From Anaerobaca lacustris (GTDB lineage Bacteria > Planctomycetota > Phycisphaerae > Sedimentisphaerales > Anaerobacaceae): a stretch of DNA of 64,000 bases. This document shows, piece after piece, positions 23,445 to 33,634 of this stretch. Position 1 is the first letter of the stretch, and every line of letters begins with the position of its first letter. The notes under the pieces are model-generated. The model saw only the letters and a list, made by a program, of their open reading frames with translations, made no database searches and was not told where the DNA came from. Made by a program: the position numbers and the translations under genes. Where the stretch lies: the NCBI RefSeq assembly GCF_030012215.1, contig NZ_JASCXX010000025.1, positions 1-64,000 of the forward strand, given 5' to 3'.

Positions 23445-24176
23445 TCAGCCGGTGAACGGGCTGGCATCGTGTCGCGTCTCGGCGCCGGGTTCTTTCTTCA
23501 TGCCGGGCGGCATCACCAGGCCGCTCTGGCCCTGCTGGTCGCGGAAATCGGTGACGATCTTGACTGCGGCGGACGGGTCGTCCGTGACGGTGAACACGTC
23601 GAGGTCTTCCGGTGAGATGTATTCGTACTTCCCCAGCATCGTGTTCTTGATCCAGTCGATCAGACCATCCCAGAAATCGCGACACATCAGGACGACCGGA
23701 AACTGGATCTGCTTGAGCGTCTGGATCAGAACCAGGGCCTCGAAGAGTTCGTCCATTGTCCCGTAGCCGCCCGGGAAGACGATGAACCCATGCGCGTACT
23801 TGAGGAACATGACCTTGCGCACGAAGAAGTATCGAAAGTGTAGGGAGAGGTTCTGGTAGTCGTTGGGGACCTGTTCCATCGGCAGTTCGATGTTCAGGCC
23901 GATGCTGGTCCCTCCGGCCTCGGCGGCGCCCTTGTTGGCGGCTTCCATGATGCCGCCTCCGCCTCCGGTGATGACGGTGAACCCCGCCTGGGCGATCTGG
24001 GCGGCGGTCTGTTGCGCCATGGTGTAGTAGCGGTGGTCGGACGGCGTTCGCGCCGAGCCGAAGATCGAGACGGCCGGTCCGACGGAGGCCAGCTCCTCGA
24101 AGCCCTCGGTGAACTCGGCCATGATCCGGAACATCCGCCACAGGTCCTGCACGGGTTTGTCGGGGGTGTTAATCAT
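23445..24176 (-). CDS. LOG-family nucleoside monophosphate phosphoribohydrolase-like protein
   Basis: 243 residues. SIFGSART near the start, VITGGGGGIMEAANKGA, then PGGYGTMDELFE, the PGGxGTxxE motif that defines LOG/YgdH proteins. These enzymes release the base from nucleoside 5'-monophosphates; some activate cytokinins. The C-terminal tail beyond 215 is low-complexity. It begins 39 bases after nth on the same strand, so it may be the last gene of the long minus-strand run. A specific substrate is not predictable. Confidence 0.88.
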   Translation of the reverse strand: MINTPDKPVQDLWRMFRIMAEFTEGFEELASVGPAVSIFGSARTPSDHRYYTMAQQTAAQIAQAGFTVITGGGGGIMEAANKGAAEAGGTSIGLNIELPMEQVPNDYQNLSLHFRYFFVRKVMFLKYAHGFIVFPGGYGTMDELFEALVLIQTLKQIQFPVVLMCRDFWDGLIDWIKNTMLGKYEYISPEDLDVFTVTDDPSAAVKIVTDFRDQQGQSGLVMPPGMKKEPGAETRHDASPFTG

Positions 24177-24215
24177 CTCAGTCGTTTCCGGCGATTCGGG
24201 TTGTCATTCGTTTCG

Positions 24216-24926
24216 TTACCATCGGTCGGGTCGGTTCGCGGCCGGACAGCAGGCCGCGATTGGACATTCCGGGCAATTGGGCTTTCGGGCTTTGCAGACG
24301 TTGCGGCCGTGAAAGACCAACAGGTGGCTGAAGAGCGTCCAATCCTTCTTGGGGACGATATCGGCCAGATCGAACTCGAGCTTTACCGGGTCCGAGTTAT
24401 CGGACAAGGCGAGACGGCGCGAGAGCCGGATCACATGCGTATCGCACACGATCCCGGGAATGCCGAAGGCGTTGCCGAGCACGACGTTGGCGGTCTTGCG
24501 ACCGACCCCGGGAAGGGCGGTCAGCTCGTCCATCGTCTGGGGAACCCGTCCGTGGTGTTCAGCGGCGAGCCGGGTGCAGGCGCCTTTGATGTTCTGCGCC
24601 TTGTTGCGGAAGAACCCCGTGGTCCGAATGTCCTCTTCGATCTGGCGGACGTCGGCGTCGACCCAATCGGAGACCGACGTGTATTTCTTGAAGAGATCCT
24701 GGGTCACGATGTTGACGCGCACGTCGGTGCACTGGGCGGACAGGATCGTGGCGATCAGCAACTCCAGCGGATTCGTGAAGTTCAGCGCCACCTTCGCATT
24801 CGGATAGGTCTTTCGCAGAATGGGAACGATCTCTTTGACGCGCTGCTTCGCCGCCGCCTTGTCGAACTGACGGGCCTTGGTTTTCGATGTCGTCTTCGTC
24901 GGCTCAGGGGCCTTCCGTTTCGCCAT
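24216..24926 (-). CDS. nth: Endonuclease III
   Basis: 236 residues. A basic N-terminal extension of about 25 residues (KRKAPEPTKTTSKTKAR) precedes the core. Signatures: LLIATILSAQCTD, the helix-hairpin-helix LPGVGRKTANVV with the catalytic Lys, CDTHVIRLSRRL with the catalytic Asp, and the 4Fe-4S cluster ligands C-x6-C-x2-C-x5-C (CKARKPNCPECPIAAC). It is a DNA glycosylase/AP lyase for oxidised pyrimidines. The ATG follows the dsbD stop with no gap, indicating coupling. Confidence 0.96.
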   Translation of the reverse strand: MAKRKAPEPTKTTSKTKARQFDKAAAKQRVKEIVPILRKTYPNAKVALNFTNPLELLIATILSAQCTDVRVNIVTQDLFKKYTSVSDWVDADVRQIEEDIRTTGFFRNKAQNIKGACTRLAAEHHGRVPQTMDELTALPGVGRKTANVVLGNAFGIPGIVCDTHVIRLSRRLALSDNSDPVKLEFDLADIVPKKDWTLFSHLLVFHGRNVCKARKPNCPECPIAACCPAANRPDRW

Positions 24927-26771
24927 CTACTTCGGTCCCTCCGGCAGCTCGTCGAGCAGATCGATCAGCTCCTGTTTGTCGAAGATGCCGCGCAACTTGC
25001 GGACCTCTGCATTCGGCAGCACGACGATCGTCACCGGGACATTGCCGGCCTCCCCGTAGATCTGCTGAAAGTCCCGGGTCGCCGGGTAGTCGATCAGTGT
25101 CGTGTCGGCCATGATCGGCAGGACGTTCTTGCGCTCGATTCGCTCGATGACGTCGGGATCGTGGTAGACCCTTCGCTCGACGATTTTGCAGTTGGTGCAC
25201 CAGTCGGCGGTGAACTTCAGCAGGACGGGTTGCCCTTGCGACGTCGCACGGCTGACGGCCTGGCGGTCGTAGGATTGCCAGTCGATGGACGCTCCCTCCG
25301 GCGGTCCCCCGGCCGGGAGCAGCCAGACGGCGGCGCCGACGGCGATCAGAAGGGCGACAGAGCGGACGAGCCGCCTCTTGCCGACGGGTGTGGCGAACCC
25401 GACCCACGCCCCCCACATCCAGGCGCAGAAGCTGAAGACGATGCCGTAGCTCAGCACGTTCAGGAGGCGATCCTTGGGCAGGGCCGCCAACGTGAGCTTG
25501 GCCGCAATGAAGAACAGCAGGAAGCCCGTCGATTTCTTGAAGATCTCCATCCACGTCCCCGGCTTCGGGACGCGTTCCAGCAGCGACGGAACCGAGACGA
25601 TCACGGCATAGGGCAGCGCCATGCCCACCCCCATCAGGATGATGGCGGTGCTGCTGACCGCCAGGGGCTGCGTCTGGGCCCAGACCAGGACGAAGCCGAG
25701 CAGGGCCCCGCTGCACGGCGTGCTGAGAACGCCCGCGAAGAACCCCATGCCCCCTGTGCCCAGCAGGCCGGAGCCCGAACCCTGTTGGCTCACCAGCGCC
25801 GACGGCAGCGAGATCGTGACCACGTCCAGCATGGCCAGGCCGAACAACACGATGGCCAGGAACAGAACGATGACCGCGCTGGGGTAGCGGAACAGGCTGT
25901 TGAGGTCGAGGACCGCCCCGGTCGAGAGGTTGATGACCGCTGAGACCAGGGCGAACGCGGCGAAGAACAGGACCACACCAACGCAAAACGCCAGGCCGGT
26001 TGCAAGACGGCTGCCATCGGATCGCTTGGATTGGTCGATCAGACGCATCAGAATCAGCGGGATGACCGGAAGCACGCAGGGCATGAGATTGATCGAGATG
26101 CCTGCGACGATCGCCAGCAGATAGTAGACCGTGGTGCTGTAGGGCAGGACCGCCTGCCGCTCGGCTGTCTGTTCGGCCGCCGGCAGGTCGGCGACCGGCT
26201 CGGGTGCGGGGAAGACCGTCTGTGCGGGTTGTGGACCTTCGGATGGTCTGCCTTCCGTCAGTTGCTGCACCGTCGCGGCGGAGAAATCGACGAGGGCGGT
26301 CAGCGTCTTGTCGAACGGAGGCAGGCACAGTTGGCTGGTGCAGGCCATGCCGGTGATCTGGACGTGGACTCGCACGGGGCCATCGGGAACGGACGTCAGG
26401 GGGATGAGGACCTGGAAATCACCGACGAAAACCTCCACCTGCTTTTCGAGGCCGACGTCGTAGAACATCTTCCACGCCGGGAAGATCGGCTCGCCGAATG
26501 CGGCGTCTTCGGCCGACGGGCGGACCCTCAGGTTGAACTGGGGAGCCGGGGCCGTCTCAGATCTGGCATAGTAGTGCAGATCGTCGGTGCCCGCGAACGC
26601 CACCGCCAGGTGTGGCCGTCCGTCGACCGGGTCGACCTGAAGGACCACACGCGAATGCTCATCATCGACTCGGGCCAGTTCGATGGCCGTCTGCCCCTCC
26701 GCGCCGAAGACGGCGGCGCCGAACAACGCGATCCATATCGCACCCGTGAGAATCTGCCTGTTCGCATTCAC
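24927..26771 (-). CDS. dsbD: Thiol:disulfide interchange protein DsbD-like
   Basis: 614 residues from GTG 26771 (AGGG nine bases upstream), which yields a clean signal peptide (NANRQILTGAIWIALFGAA); an earlier GTG at 26810 overlaps the ftsH stop and is an alternative. The N-terminal periplasmic domain has a Cys pair, C144 and C149 (GMACTSQLC). The central eight-helix domain has NLMPCVLPV and LSTPCSGALL. The C-terminal thioredoxin-like domain has WCTNCK (C525, C528). Thus all three redox Cys pairs of DsbD are present, and it should carry electrons from cytoplasmic thioredoxin to exported thiols. It sits in a run after ftsH and directly before nth. Confidence 0.93.
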   Translation of the reverse strand: MNANRQILTGAIWIALFGAAVFGAEGQTAIELARVDDEHSRVVLQVDPVDGRPHLAVAFAGTDDLHYYARSETAPAPQFNLRVRPSAEDAAFGEPIFPAWKMFYDVGLEKQVEVFVGDFQVLIPLTSVPDGPVRVHVQITGMACTSQLCLPPFDKTLTALVDFSAATVQQLTEGRPSEGPQPAQTVFPAPEPVADLPAAEQTAERQAVLPYSTTVYYLLAIVAGISINLMPCVLPVIPLILMRLIDQSKRSDGSRLATGLAFCVGVVLFFAAFALVSAVINLSTGAVLDLNSLFRYPSAVIVLFLAIVLFGLAMLDVVTISLPSALVSQQGSGSGLLGTGGMGFFAGVLSTPCSGALLGFVLVWAQTQPLAVSSTAIILMGVGMALPYAVIVSVPSLLERVPKPGTWMEIFKKSTGFLLFFIAAKLTLAALPKDRLLNVLSYGIVFSFCAWMWGAWVGFATPVGKRRLVRSVALLIAVGAAVWLLPAGGPPEGASIDWQSYDRQAVSRATSQGQPVLLKFTADWCTNCKIVERRVYHDPDVIERIERKNVLPIMADTTLIDYPATRDFQQIYGEAGNVPVTIVVLPNAEVRKLRGIFDKQELIDLLDELPEGPK

Positions 26772-26806
26772 CTTGGTATCCCTGCCAACGCAAAGGGGCG
26801 AGCGTG

Positions 26807-28831
<2,025 letters not shown>

Positions 28832-28904
28832 ATCGTAACGTTCGGTTCCGTTCCTGGGGCGAGCCTGCGGAACGCCTGCCCGGCAAGCGCCCATATTGCG
28901 CAGA

Positions 28905-29444
28905 TTACCACCTGGTTTCCATTAGCTCTACGATCTTCTGAGCCAGCTTGTTTGCGGCCAAGGCGGAGGCGTAGGTGAAGTCCTGATTCTGGAAGTCAGA
29001 GTAGCTGGCCGCCGCAGTGACCGTTCGGCTGTTGATCATCAGTTGGCCCGTGTTGAGGTTCTTCCAGTTGACCACGGCGGTCAGCACCACCTCTCTTTCG
29101 AGCGGTCGGGCCAGTTCGCGTTCGGTGGTCAGAGACGATTCCGAGATGGACAGCAACTGGCCGCTCATGACGCTGTCGGCGCGATCCTGGCTGGAGACGA
29201 TTTTGTAGGGCGTCATCGCCTCGATCCGCTTGGCCAACGCGTCGGTCAGCGTGTATTCGACCCCTCGGCGGAAGCTGCGGTTGTCGAACATCTCCAGGCA
29301 CACGCTGCGGATATCCTCGGGATACAGGGTCCGGCTCGAATAGCCGCCGACCCCGGCGCAACCCGTCAGTCCGATCCCGGTCATCACGCCGCTCACCAGC
29401 AGGAGCCATGTGCACCGTTGGATTGTGTGCGGTCTATTCTCCAC
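28905..29444 (-). CDS. LptE-like LPS-assembly lipoprotein
   Basis: 179 residues from GTG 29444, which lies inside the end of the upstream TPR gene (11-base overlap) with AGGGAA upstream; a longer frame has no codon-usage support. Signal peptide with lipobox GLTGC, Cys near 32. The mature part has the LptE-type layout: GYSSRTLYPEDIRSVCLEMFDN, then RRGVEYTLTDALAKRIEA, PYKIVSSQDRADSVMSGQLLS, and a C-terminal amphipathic helix LAANKLAQKIVELME. LptE plugs the LptD barrel that inserts LPS into the outer membrane. Its presence supports a Gram-negative-style envelope. Similarity is by pattern; sequence conservation in this family is low. Confidence 0.7.
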   Translation of the reverse strand: MENRPHTIQRCTWLLLVSGVMTGIGLTGCAGVGGYSSRTLYPEDIRSVCLEMFDNRSFRRGVEYTLTDALAKRIEAMTPYKIVSSQDRADSVMSGQLLSISESSLTTERELARPLEREVVLTAVVNWKNLNTGQLMINSRTVTAAASYSDFQNQDFTYASALAANKLAQKIVELMETRW

Positions 29445-30429
29445 GGTCGCGTTCCCTGTCGGCGAGTTCCTGCCGGGCTTGTCCGGCCATCCTGGCCGCT
29501 TCGGTTTCGGGCCAGTTCTCGATGACCATGTCGTAGTACAGATTGGCCGCTTCGATCTTCCGGACGCGCTGGTAGTATCGGCCGACCGTGTACTGTTTGT
29601 AGGCCATCTGCTCGTCGATGCGTTTGAGTTTGGCCGGGATATCGTGTTGGGCGGCCTCCTGCGGATAACGCAGGGCGAACCGCTCGTAGTAGGTCTTGGC
29701 GGTGGCCAGCTTGGAGGCGTCGAGCAGTGGCTGCCGTTTCTCACGCGGTTTGTTGTAGGCGGCGAAGTTGTTCTCGGCCATGCGCAGGGTGGCCCGCTTG
29801 CCGATCGGGCCCATCTCCCAATACGACGCGATCTCCGACCATTTCAGATAGGCCTCGATGTACTTCTCCCTCGCTTCGAAGTGCTCGGCCACGGCCACCG
29901 CAGCTTTGAGCCCGACGCTGTTGGGCTCGTCCAGGCCGGCCCGGTCGCTGATCCTCTCCATGATCTCCACGCCCTCGGCATAGCCGCGGATGCGAAACAC
30001 GCCCAGAACGGTCTTCCTGCGACCGGCCAGATAGGCGCCGGCGATCTCGAATTGCCGATCCATGGTGGGCCCGGCGAACTCGCTGCCCGGATAGTCCTTC
30101 AGCAGCTTCTCGTACTTCACCATCGCTTTGGCGTAGCGGTCTTTCCAGTACTCCCGCTCCCCCAGGGCGAACAGTTCGAGGTCGGGTCCGACCCGCTGAG
30201 GGAAGTCGTCCTTGATCTGGGCCAAAGCATCCTTGACCTCCCTGACGCTGGCGGAACGGACGAGGTCTTTGAGCTCGGAAATGGCCAACAGGTATCGCTC
30301 CTGCGGATCGGCGGCGACCGATTGCCAATCCTCGCCGTCCTGGAGTCTCCAGGTTTCGGCGGCCGTCGCGCCAAGGCACAGCAGCGCCATGCACACGGCC
30401 AGACTCGTATTTCGCACCCTGTCGTTCAT
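29434..30429 (-). CDS. Secreted TPR-repeat protein, BamD-like
   Basis: 331 residues from ATG 30429, giving a good signal peptide (NDRVRNTSLAVCMALLCLGATAA); 30447 is an alternative start. The mature part is all helical TPR-like repeats: YAKAMVKYEKLLKDYPGSEFA, YIEAYLKWSEIASYWE, TAKTYYERFALRYPQEAA, VRKIEAANLYYDMVIENWPETEAA. The spacing and YPxSxxA-type turns are as in BamD/YfiO outer-membrane assembly lipoproteins, but there is no lipobox Cys, so it may be periplasmic rather than anchored. It starts the minus-strand run ahead of the LptE-like and ftsH genes and overlaps the former, so both probably serve outer-membrane assembly. Confidence 0.7.
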   Translation of the reverse strand: MNDRVRNTSLAVCMALLCLGATAAETWRLQDGEDWQSVAADPQERYLLAISELKDLVRSASVREVKDALAQIKDDFPQRVGPDLELFALGEREYWKDRYAKAMVKYEKLLKDYPGSEFAGPTMDRQFEIAGAYLAGRRKTVLGVFRIRGYAEGVEIMERISDRAGLDEPNSVGLKAAVAVAEHFEAREKYIEAYLKWSEIASYWEMGPIGKRATLRMAENNFAAYNKPREKRQPLLDASKLATAKTYYERFALRYPQEAAQHDIPAKLKRIDEQMAYKQYTVGRYYQRVRKIEAANLYYDMVIENWPETEAARMAGQARQELADRERDRGE

Positions 30430-30491
30430 GTCAACTCGGTCCATCATCCGTAGCAGAGAAAGGCATTTTCCATCGCCTCAAACAAGGGGTC

Positions 30492-30520
30492 ATTATACCG
30501 GCCGGTCCGGTCAATGCAAC
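30492..30520 (-). promoter_or_regulatory. Sigma70-like promoter of the TPR-lptE-ftsH-dsbD-nth run
   Basis: A perfect TATAAT (30497-30492) with GTTGCA/TTGCAT 16-17 bases upstream on the minus strand. The start of transcription would be near 30485, about 55 nt before the TPR gene ATG. Confidence 0.55.
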
Positions 30521-30590
30521 GCACACTTTCAAATATACGGCGACCGGGACATGCCTGCGTCGCTCGGATGATGGACCGGCCCGATTTGCC

Positions 30591-30620
30591 TTTACCGCTG
30601 CCCCGTCCGTGCGATATAAG
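30591..30620 (+). promoter_or_regulatory. Candidate promoter of the ADP-ribosylglycohydrolase-like gene
   Basis: TTTACC (30591-30596), 18-base spacer, TATAAG (30615-30620). Start of transcription near 30627, about 100 nt before the ATG. Confidence 0.45.
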
Positions 30621-30727
30621 TGCCTCGTGGGCATGGTTCCGGGGCCCGACCGTTCTGCGGATCGGCCTCACTGCCGCCCGAGTGTGAATGGCTGGTTTGA
30701 GAAGGCACGGAATGAAGGAGGTACACC

Positions 30728-32440
30728 ATGAAGCGATGTTGGGTGCTGCCCGTTGTTGTTCTGACAATTGCCGGTGGGTTGGGTTGCGGTCGTGCGCGTT
30801 TGTCGAAACTGACGCCCGGAAAGCAGGACGTACGTCAGATTCCCGTTGCCGAGTACGTCGACAAGATGAAGGCCGGCTGGATCGGCCAGATGGCGGGCGT
30901 CGGCTGGGGTGGGCCGACGGAATTCCGCTACAACGGGGTCATCATTCCCGAAGACGAGATGCCCGAGTGGACGCCCGGGCTGATCAACCAGTTCCACCAG
31001 GACGATCTCTACGTCGAGATGACGTTTCTGCGAACGCTGGAACTGCACGGGTTCGACGTGTCGATCCGTCAGGCGGGCATCGATTTCGCCAACAGCGGCT
31101 ACCAGCTCTGGCACGCCAACAAGGCCGGACGGGACAATCTGCGCAGCGGCATCGCGCCGCCGGACTCGGGTCATCCCAAGTTCAACAAGCACGCCGACGA
31201 CATCGACTATCAGATCGAGGCGGACTTCGCGGGCCTGATTGCCCCCGGCATGCCCAACGTGGCGATCCAACTGGGCGAGAAGTTCGGCAGGCTGATGAAC
31301 TACGGCGACGGTCTCTATGGCGGGCAGTTCGTCTCCGGCATGTATGCCGAGGCCTTCTTCGAGACGGACATCATCAAGATCATCGAGGCCGGGCTGCGCT
31401 GCATTCCGAAGGAGAGCCAGTATCACGAGTGCATCACCGACGTGCTCCGCTGGTACGCCCAGCACCCGGACGACTGGACCAAGACGTGGCAACTGGTCAA
31501 CGAGAAGTACCATCTGAATCCGGCGTATCGTCGCTTCTCGTGCACCGGGCCGGAATCCGATTTCAACATCGACGCCAAGATCAACGGGGCGTACATCGTG
31601 ATGGGTCTGCTCTACGGGCAGGGCGATCCCGACCAGACGATCATCATCTCGACGCGCTGCGGCCAGGACTCCGACTGCAATCCGTCGAACGCGGCCGGCA
31701 TCCTGTTCACCACCATCGGGTTCCGTGACCTGCCGGAGAAGTACAAGATCGCGCTCGATCCGTGGGGCAAGTTCAGTCACACGCCGTACAACTTCCCCAC
31801 GCTCATCCGTGTTTGTGAAGACCTGGCCCGCGACGCCGTGGTCAACTCCGGCGGGAAGATCCAGACCAGCGACCAGGGCGAGGAGTGTTTCGTGATTCCC
31901 GTCCAGAGCCCTCGGCCGAGCCGCCTGGAACGGTCGTGGGCCCCCGGCCCGGCCGACGAAACACGATATTCCAAGGAGGAAATGGCCAAGATCACGGCCC
32001 TGCTCGGCAAGGACCTGTCCGAGGCGATTGGGGCCTTTGCCCCCGGCTGGAAGGTGGTTCGGTGCGGCGAGGAGATGGCCCCCGGTCTGCGGGCGGAGCT
32101 GCGCGGGCGGCGGAACGTGCTGGTGACGCATCCGCTGAACCCGGAGATCGGCTGTGTCATCAGCCGGACCGTCGAGTTGCCCGCCAACAGAGACACGGTG
32201 CTCGAACTCGTTGTGGGCCACGACCCGCGGGGCGACTGGGACTTGATCGTCAACGTCGATGGCAAGGAACTGCGGCGCAAGACGATCGGTCCGGAGACGA
32301 CGACGGTGGGCTGGACCGATGTGGCCGTCGATCTGTCGCCGTATGCCGGCCGGGCCGTCAAGATCGAACTGGTCAACGAACCGACCGGTTGGCGCTATGA
32401 AGCCGCCTTTTGGGCTGAGATCAGCCTGGCGAGTCGGTAG
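30728..32440 (+). CDS. ADP-ribosylglycohydrolase-family lipoprotein
   Basis: 570 residues; AAGGAGG lies just upstream. A signal peptide ends in GGLGC (lipobox, Cys near 20), so the protein is exported and lipid-anchored. The core (about 40-390) has ARH-fold motifs: MKAGWIGQMAGVGWGGPTEFRY, QFHQDDLYVEMTFLRTL (metal-binding DD), FAGLIAPGMPN, and GQDSDCNPSNAAGIL, matching the ARH DxD metal motif. The C-terminal 170 residues end in a jelly-roll-like beta domain (VLELVVGHDPRGDWDLIV, VAVDLSPYAGRAVKIELV) that resembles a carbohydrate-binding module. ARH enzymes normally act on ADP-ribose in the cytoplasm; an exported one more likely cleaves a glycan or modified surface molecule. This is inference. 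Confidence 0.82.
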   Translation: MKRCWVLPVVVLTIAGGLGCGRARLSKLTPGKQDVRQIPVAEYVDKMKAGWIGQMAGVGWGGPTEFRYNGVIIPEDEMPEWTPGLINQFHQDDLYVEMTFLRTLELHGFDVSIRQAGIDFANSGYQLWHANKAGRDNLRSGIAPPDSGHPKFNKHADDIDYQIEADFAGLIAPGMPNVAIQLGEKFGRLMNYGDGLYGGQFVSGMYAEAFFETDIIKIIEAGLRCIPKESQYHECITDVLRWYAQHPDDWTKTWQLVNEKYHLNPAYRRFSCTGPESDFNIDAKINGAYIVMGLLYGQGDPDQTIIISTRCGQDSDCNPSNAAGILFTTIGFRDLPEKYKIALDPWGKFSHTPYNFPTLIRVCEDLARDAVVNSGGKIQTSDQGEECFVIPVQSPRPSRLERSWAPGPADETRYSKEEMAKITALLGKDLSEAIGAFAPGWKVVRCGEEMAPGLRAELRGRRNVLVTHPLNPEIGCVISRTVELPANRDTVLELVVGHDPRGDWDLIVNVDGKELRRKTIGPETTTVGWTDVAVDLSPYAGRAVKIELVNEPTGWRYEAAFWAEISLASR

Positions 32441-32547
32441 ACGCCGCGTCTGGGCCGCCATCCCCAAACGCTACCGCGTTTGAGGCTGTTACCCCTCGCG
32501 CCAGGAGGTCTTAACACACGGAGGCGGCCGGCGTATGAAGGCGGCTA

Positions 32548-32576
32548 TTGGACGCGACGGCCGTTTCTGGTAGGAT
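32548..32576 (+). promoter_or_regulatory. Candidate promoter of the TIM-barrel pair
   Basis: TTGGAC (32548-32553), 17-base spacer, TAGGAT (32571-32576), about 66 bases before the first gene's ATG. Confidence 0.45.
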
Positions 32577-32642
32577 AGACAGCAAGGTATGGAGTACGCT
32601 GTATTGGGTGGTTTGAGTAGGCCTGCGTCGGAAGGGGATCGG

Positions 32643-33620
32643 ATGTCCAAGAATCTGGATCGTCGTACGTTTCTCAAGGGTTCTCTGGCCGGATCGGCCG
32701 CGTTGGCGTCGACGATGAGCCTCGAAGAGCGGGCTCTGCTGGCGGCGATGAAGGAGGGTCCGCCTCAGTCGCAGGGGCCCGCCGTCGAGGGGATGCCAAC
32801 CGGTAAGATCGGCGATGTGACGCTCAGTCGGATCCTCTGCGGAGGCAATCTCATCGGCGGATGGGCCCACAGCCGCGATCTGATCTACGTTTCGTCGCTC
32901 TTGAAGCACTATTTCACCGACGAGAAGATCTTTGAGACGCTGCAGCTCTGCGAGGACAGCGGGGTCAATACGATCAACGCCGGCACCAGTTCGCTCGGCG
33001 TCCTCAAGAGGTACTGGGACGAGCGGGGCGGCGAGATCCAGTGGCTGGCCCAGTGCGTTCCCTCCGTGGACGACCTGACCGGAGACGTGCAGAAGGCCAT
33101 CGATGCCGGCGCGACGGGGGCCTATGTGATCGGCAACGTCGGCGATCAATGGGCGCGGGCCGGCCGGGTCGATCTGATCGGCAAGGTGGTGGAGTTCATC
33201 AAGCAGAACGGGATCATCGCCGGCGTCGGCGGCCACGAACTTGAGACGATCCAGGCGTGCGAGGAGGCCGCTCTGCCGGTGGACTTCTACATGAAGACCC
33301 ACCACGGCACGAATTACTGGTCCACCCGGCGGCCCGACCAGCACAAGGACGTGATCGACAACTATGCCATCGACAACTACTGGGACAAGCACCCCGAGCA
33401 GACGGCCCGGTATATGCAGAAGGTCGGCAAGCCCTGGATCGCTTACAAGGTTCTGGCGGCCGGGGCGGTCCATCCCAGAGATGGTTTCCGATTTGCCTTC
33501 GAGAACGGCGCGGACATTCTGTGCGTCGGAATGTTCGATTTTCAGGTGCGTGAGAACGCGATCATCGCCAGGAACGTATTGACGGGTTCGTTGAACCGGT
33601 CCCGCCCGTGGCGGGCTTAG
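32643..33620 (+). CDS. Tat-exported TIM-barrel (aldo/keto reductase-like) protein, copy 1
   Basis: 325 residues from ATG 32643 with AAGGGG upstream. Tat signal: LDRRTFLKGSLAGSAALAS. The rest is an alpha/beta barrel: LSRILCGGNLIGGWAHSRD, TLQLCEDSGVNTINAGTS, AIDAGATGAYVIGNVGDQWA, GIIAGVGGHELETIQACEE, VDFYMKTHHG, WIAYKVLAAGAVHPRDGF, GADILCVGMFDFQV. It resembles aldo/keto reductases in layout but lacks an obvious Tyr/Lys/His catalytic set and cofactor site. The next gene is a close paralogue. I do not recognise an assigned function. It follows the ADP-ribosylglycohydrolase-like lipoprotein gene by 200 bases and probably acts in the same exported pathway. Confidence 0.7.
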   Translation: MSKNLDRRTFLKGSLAGSAALASTMSLEERALLAAMKEGPPQSQGPAVEGMPTGKIGDVTLSRILCGGNLIGGWAHSRDLIYVSSLLKHYFTDEKIFETLQLCEDSGVNTINAGTSSLGVLKRYWDERGGEIQWLAQCVPSVDDLTGDVQKAIDAGATGAYVIGNVGDQWARAGRVDLIGKVVEFIKQNGIIAGVGGHELETIQACEEAALPVDFYMKTHHGTNYWSTRRPDQHKDVIDNYAIDNYWDKHPEQTARYMQKVGKPWIAYKVLAAGAVHPRDGFRFAFENGADILCVGMFDFQVRENAIIARNVLTGSLNRSRPWRA

Positions 33621-33634
33621 ATTGGAGTGACGGT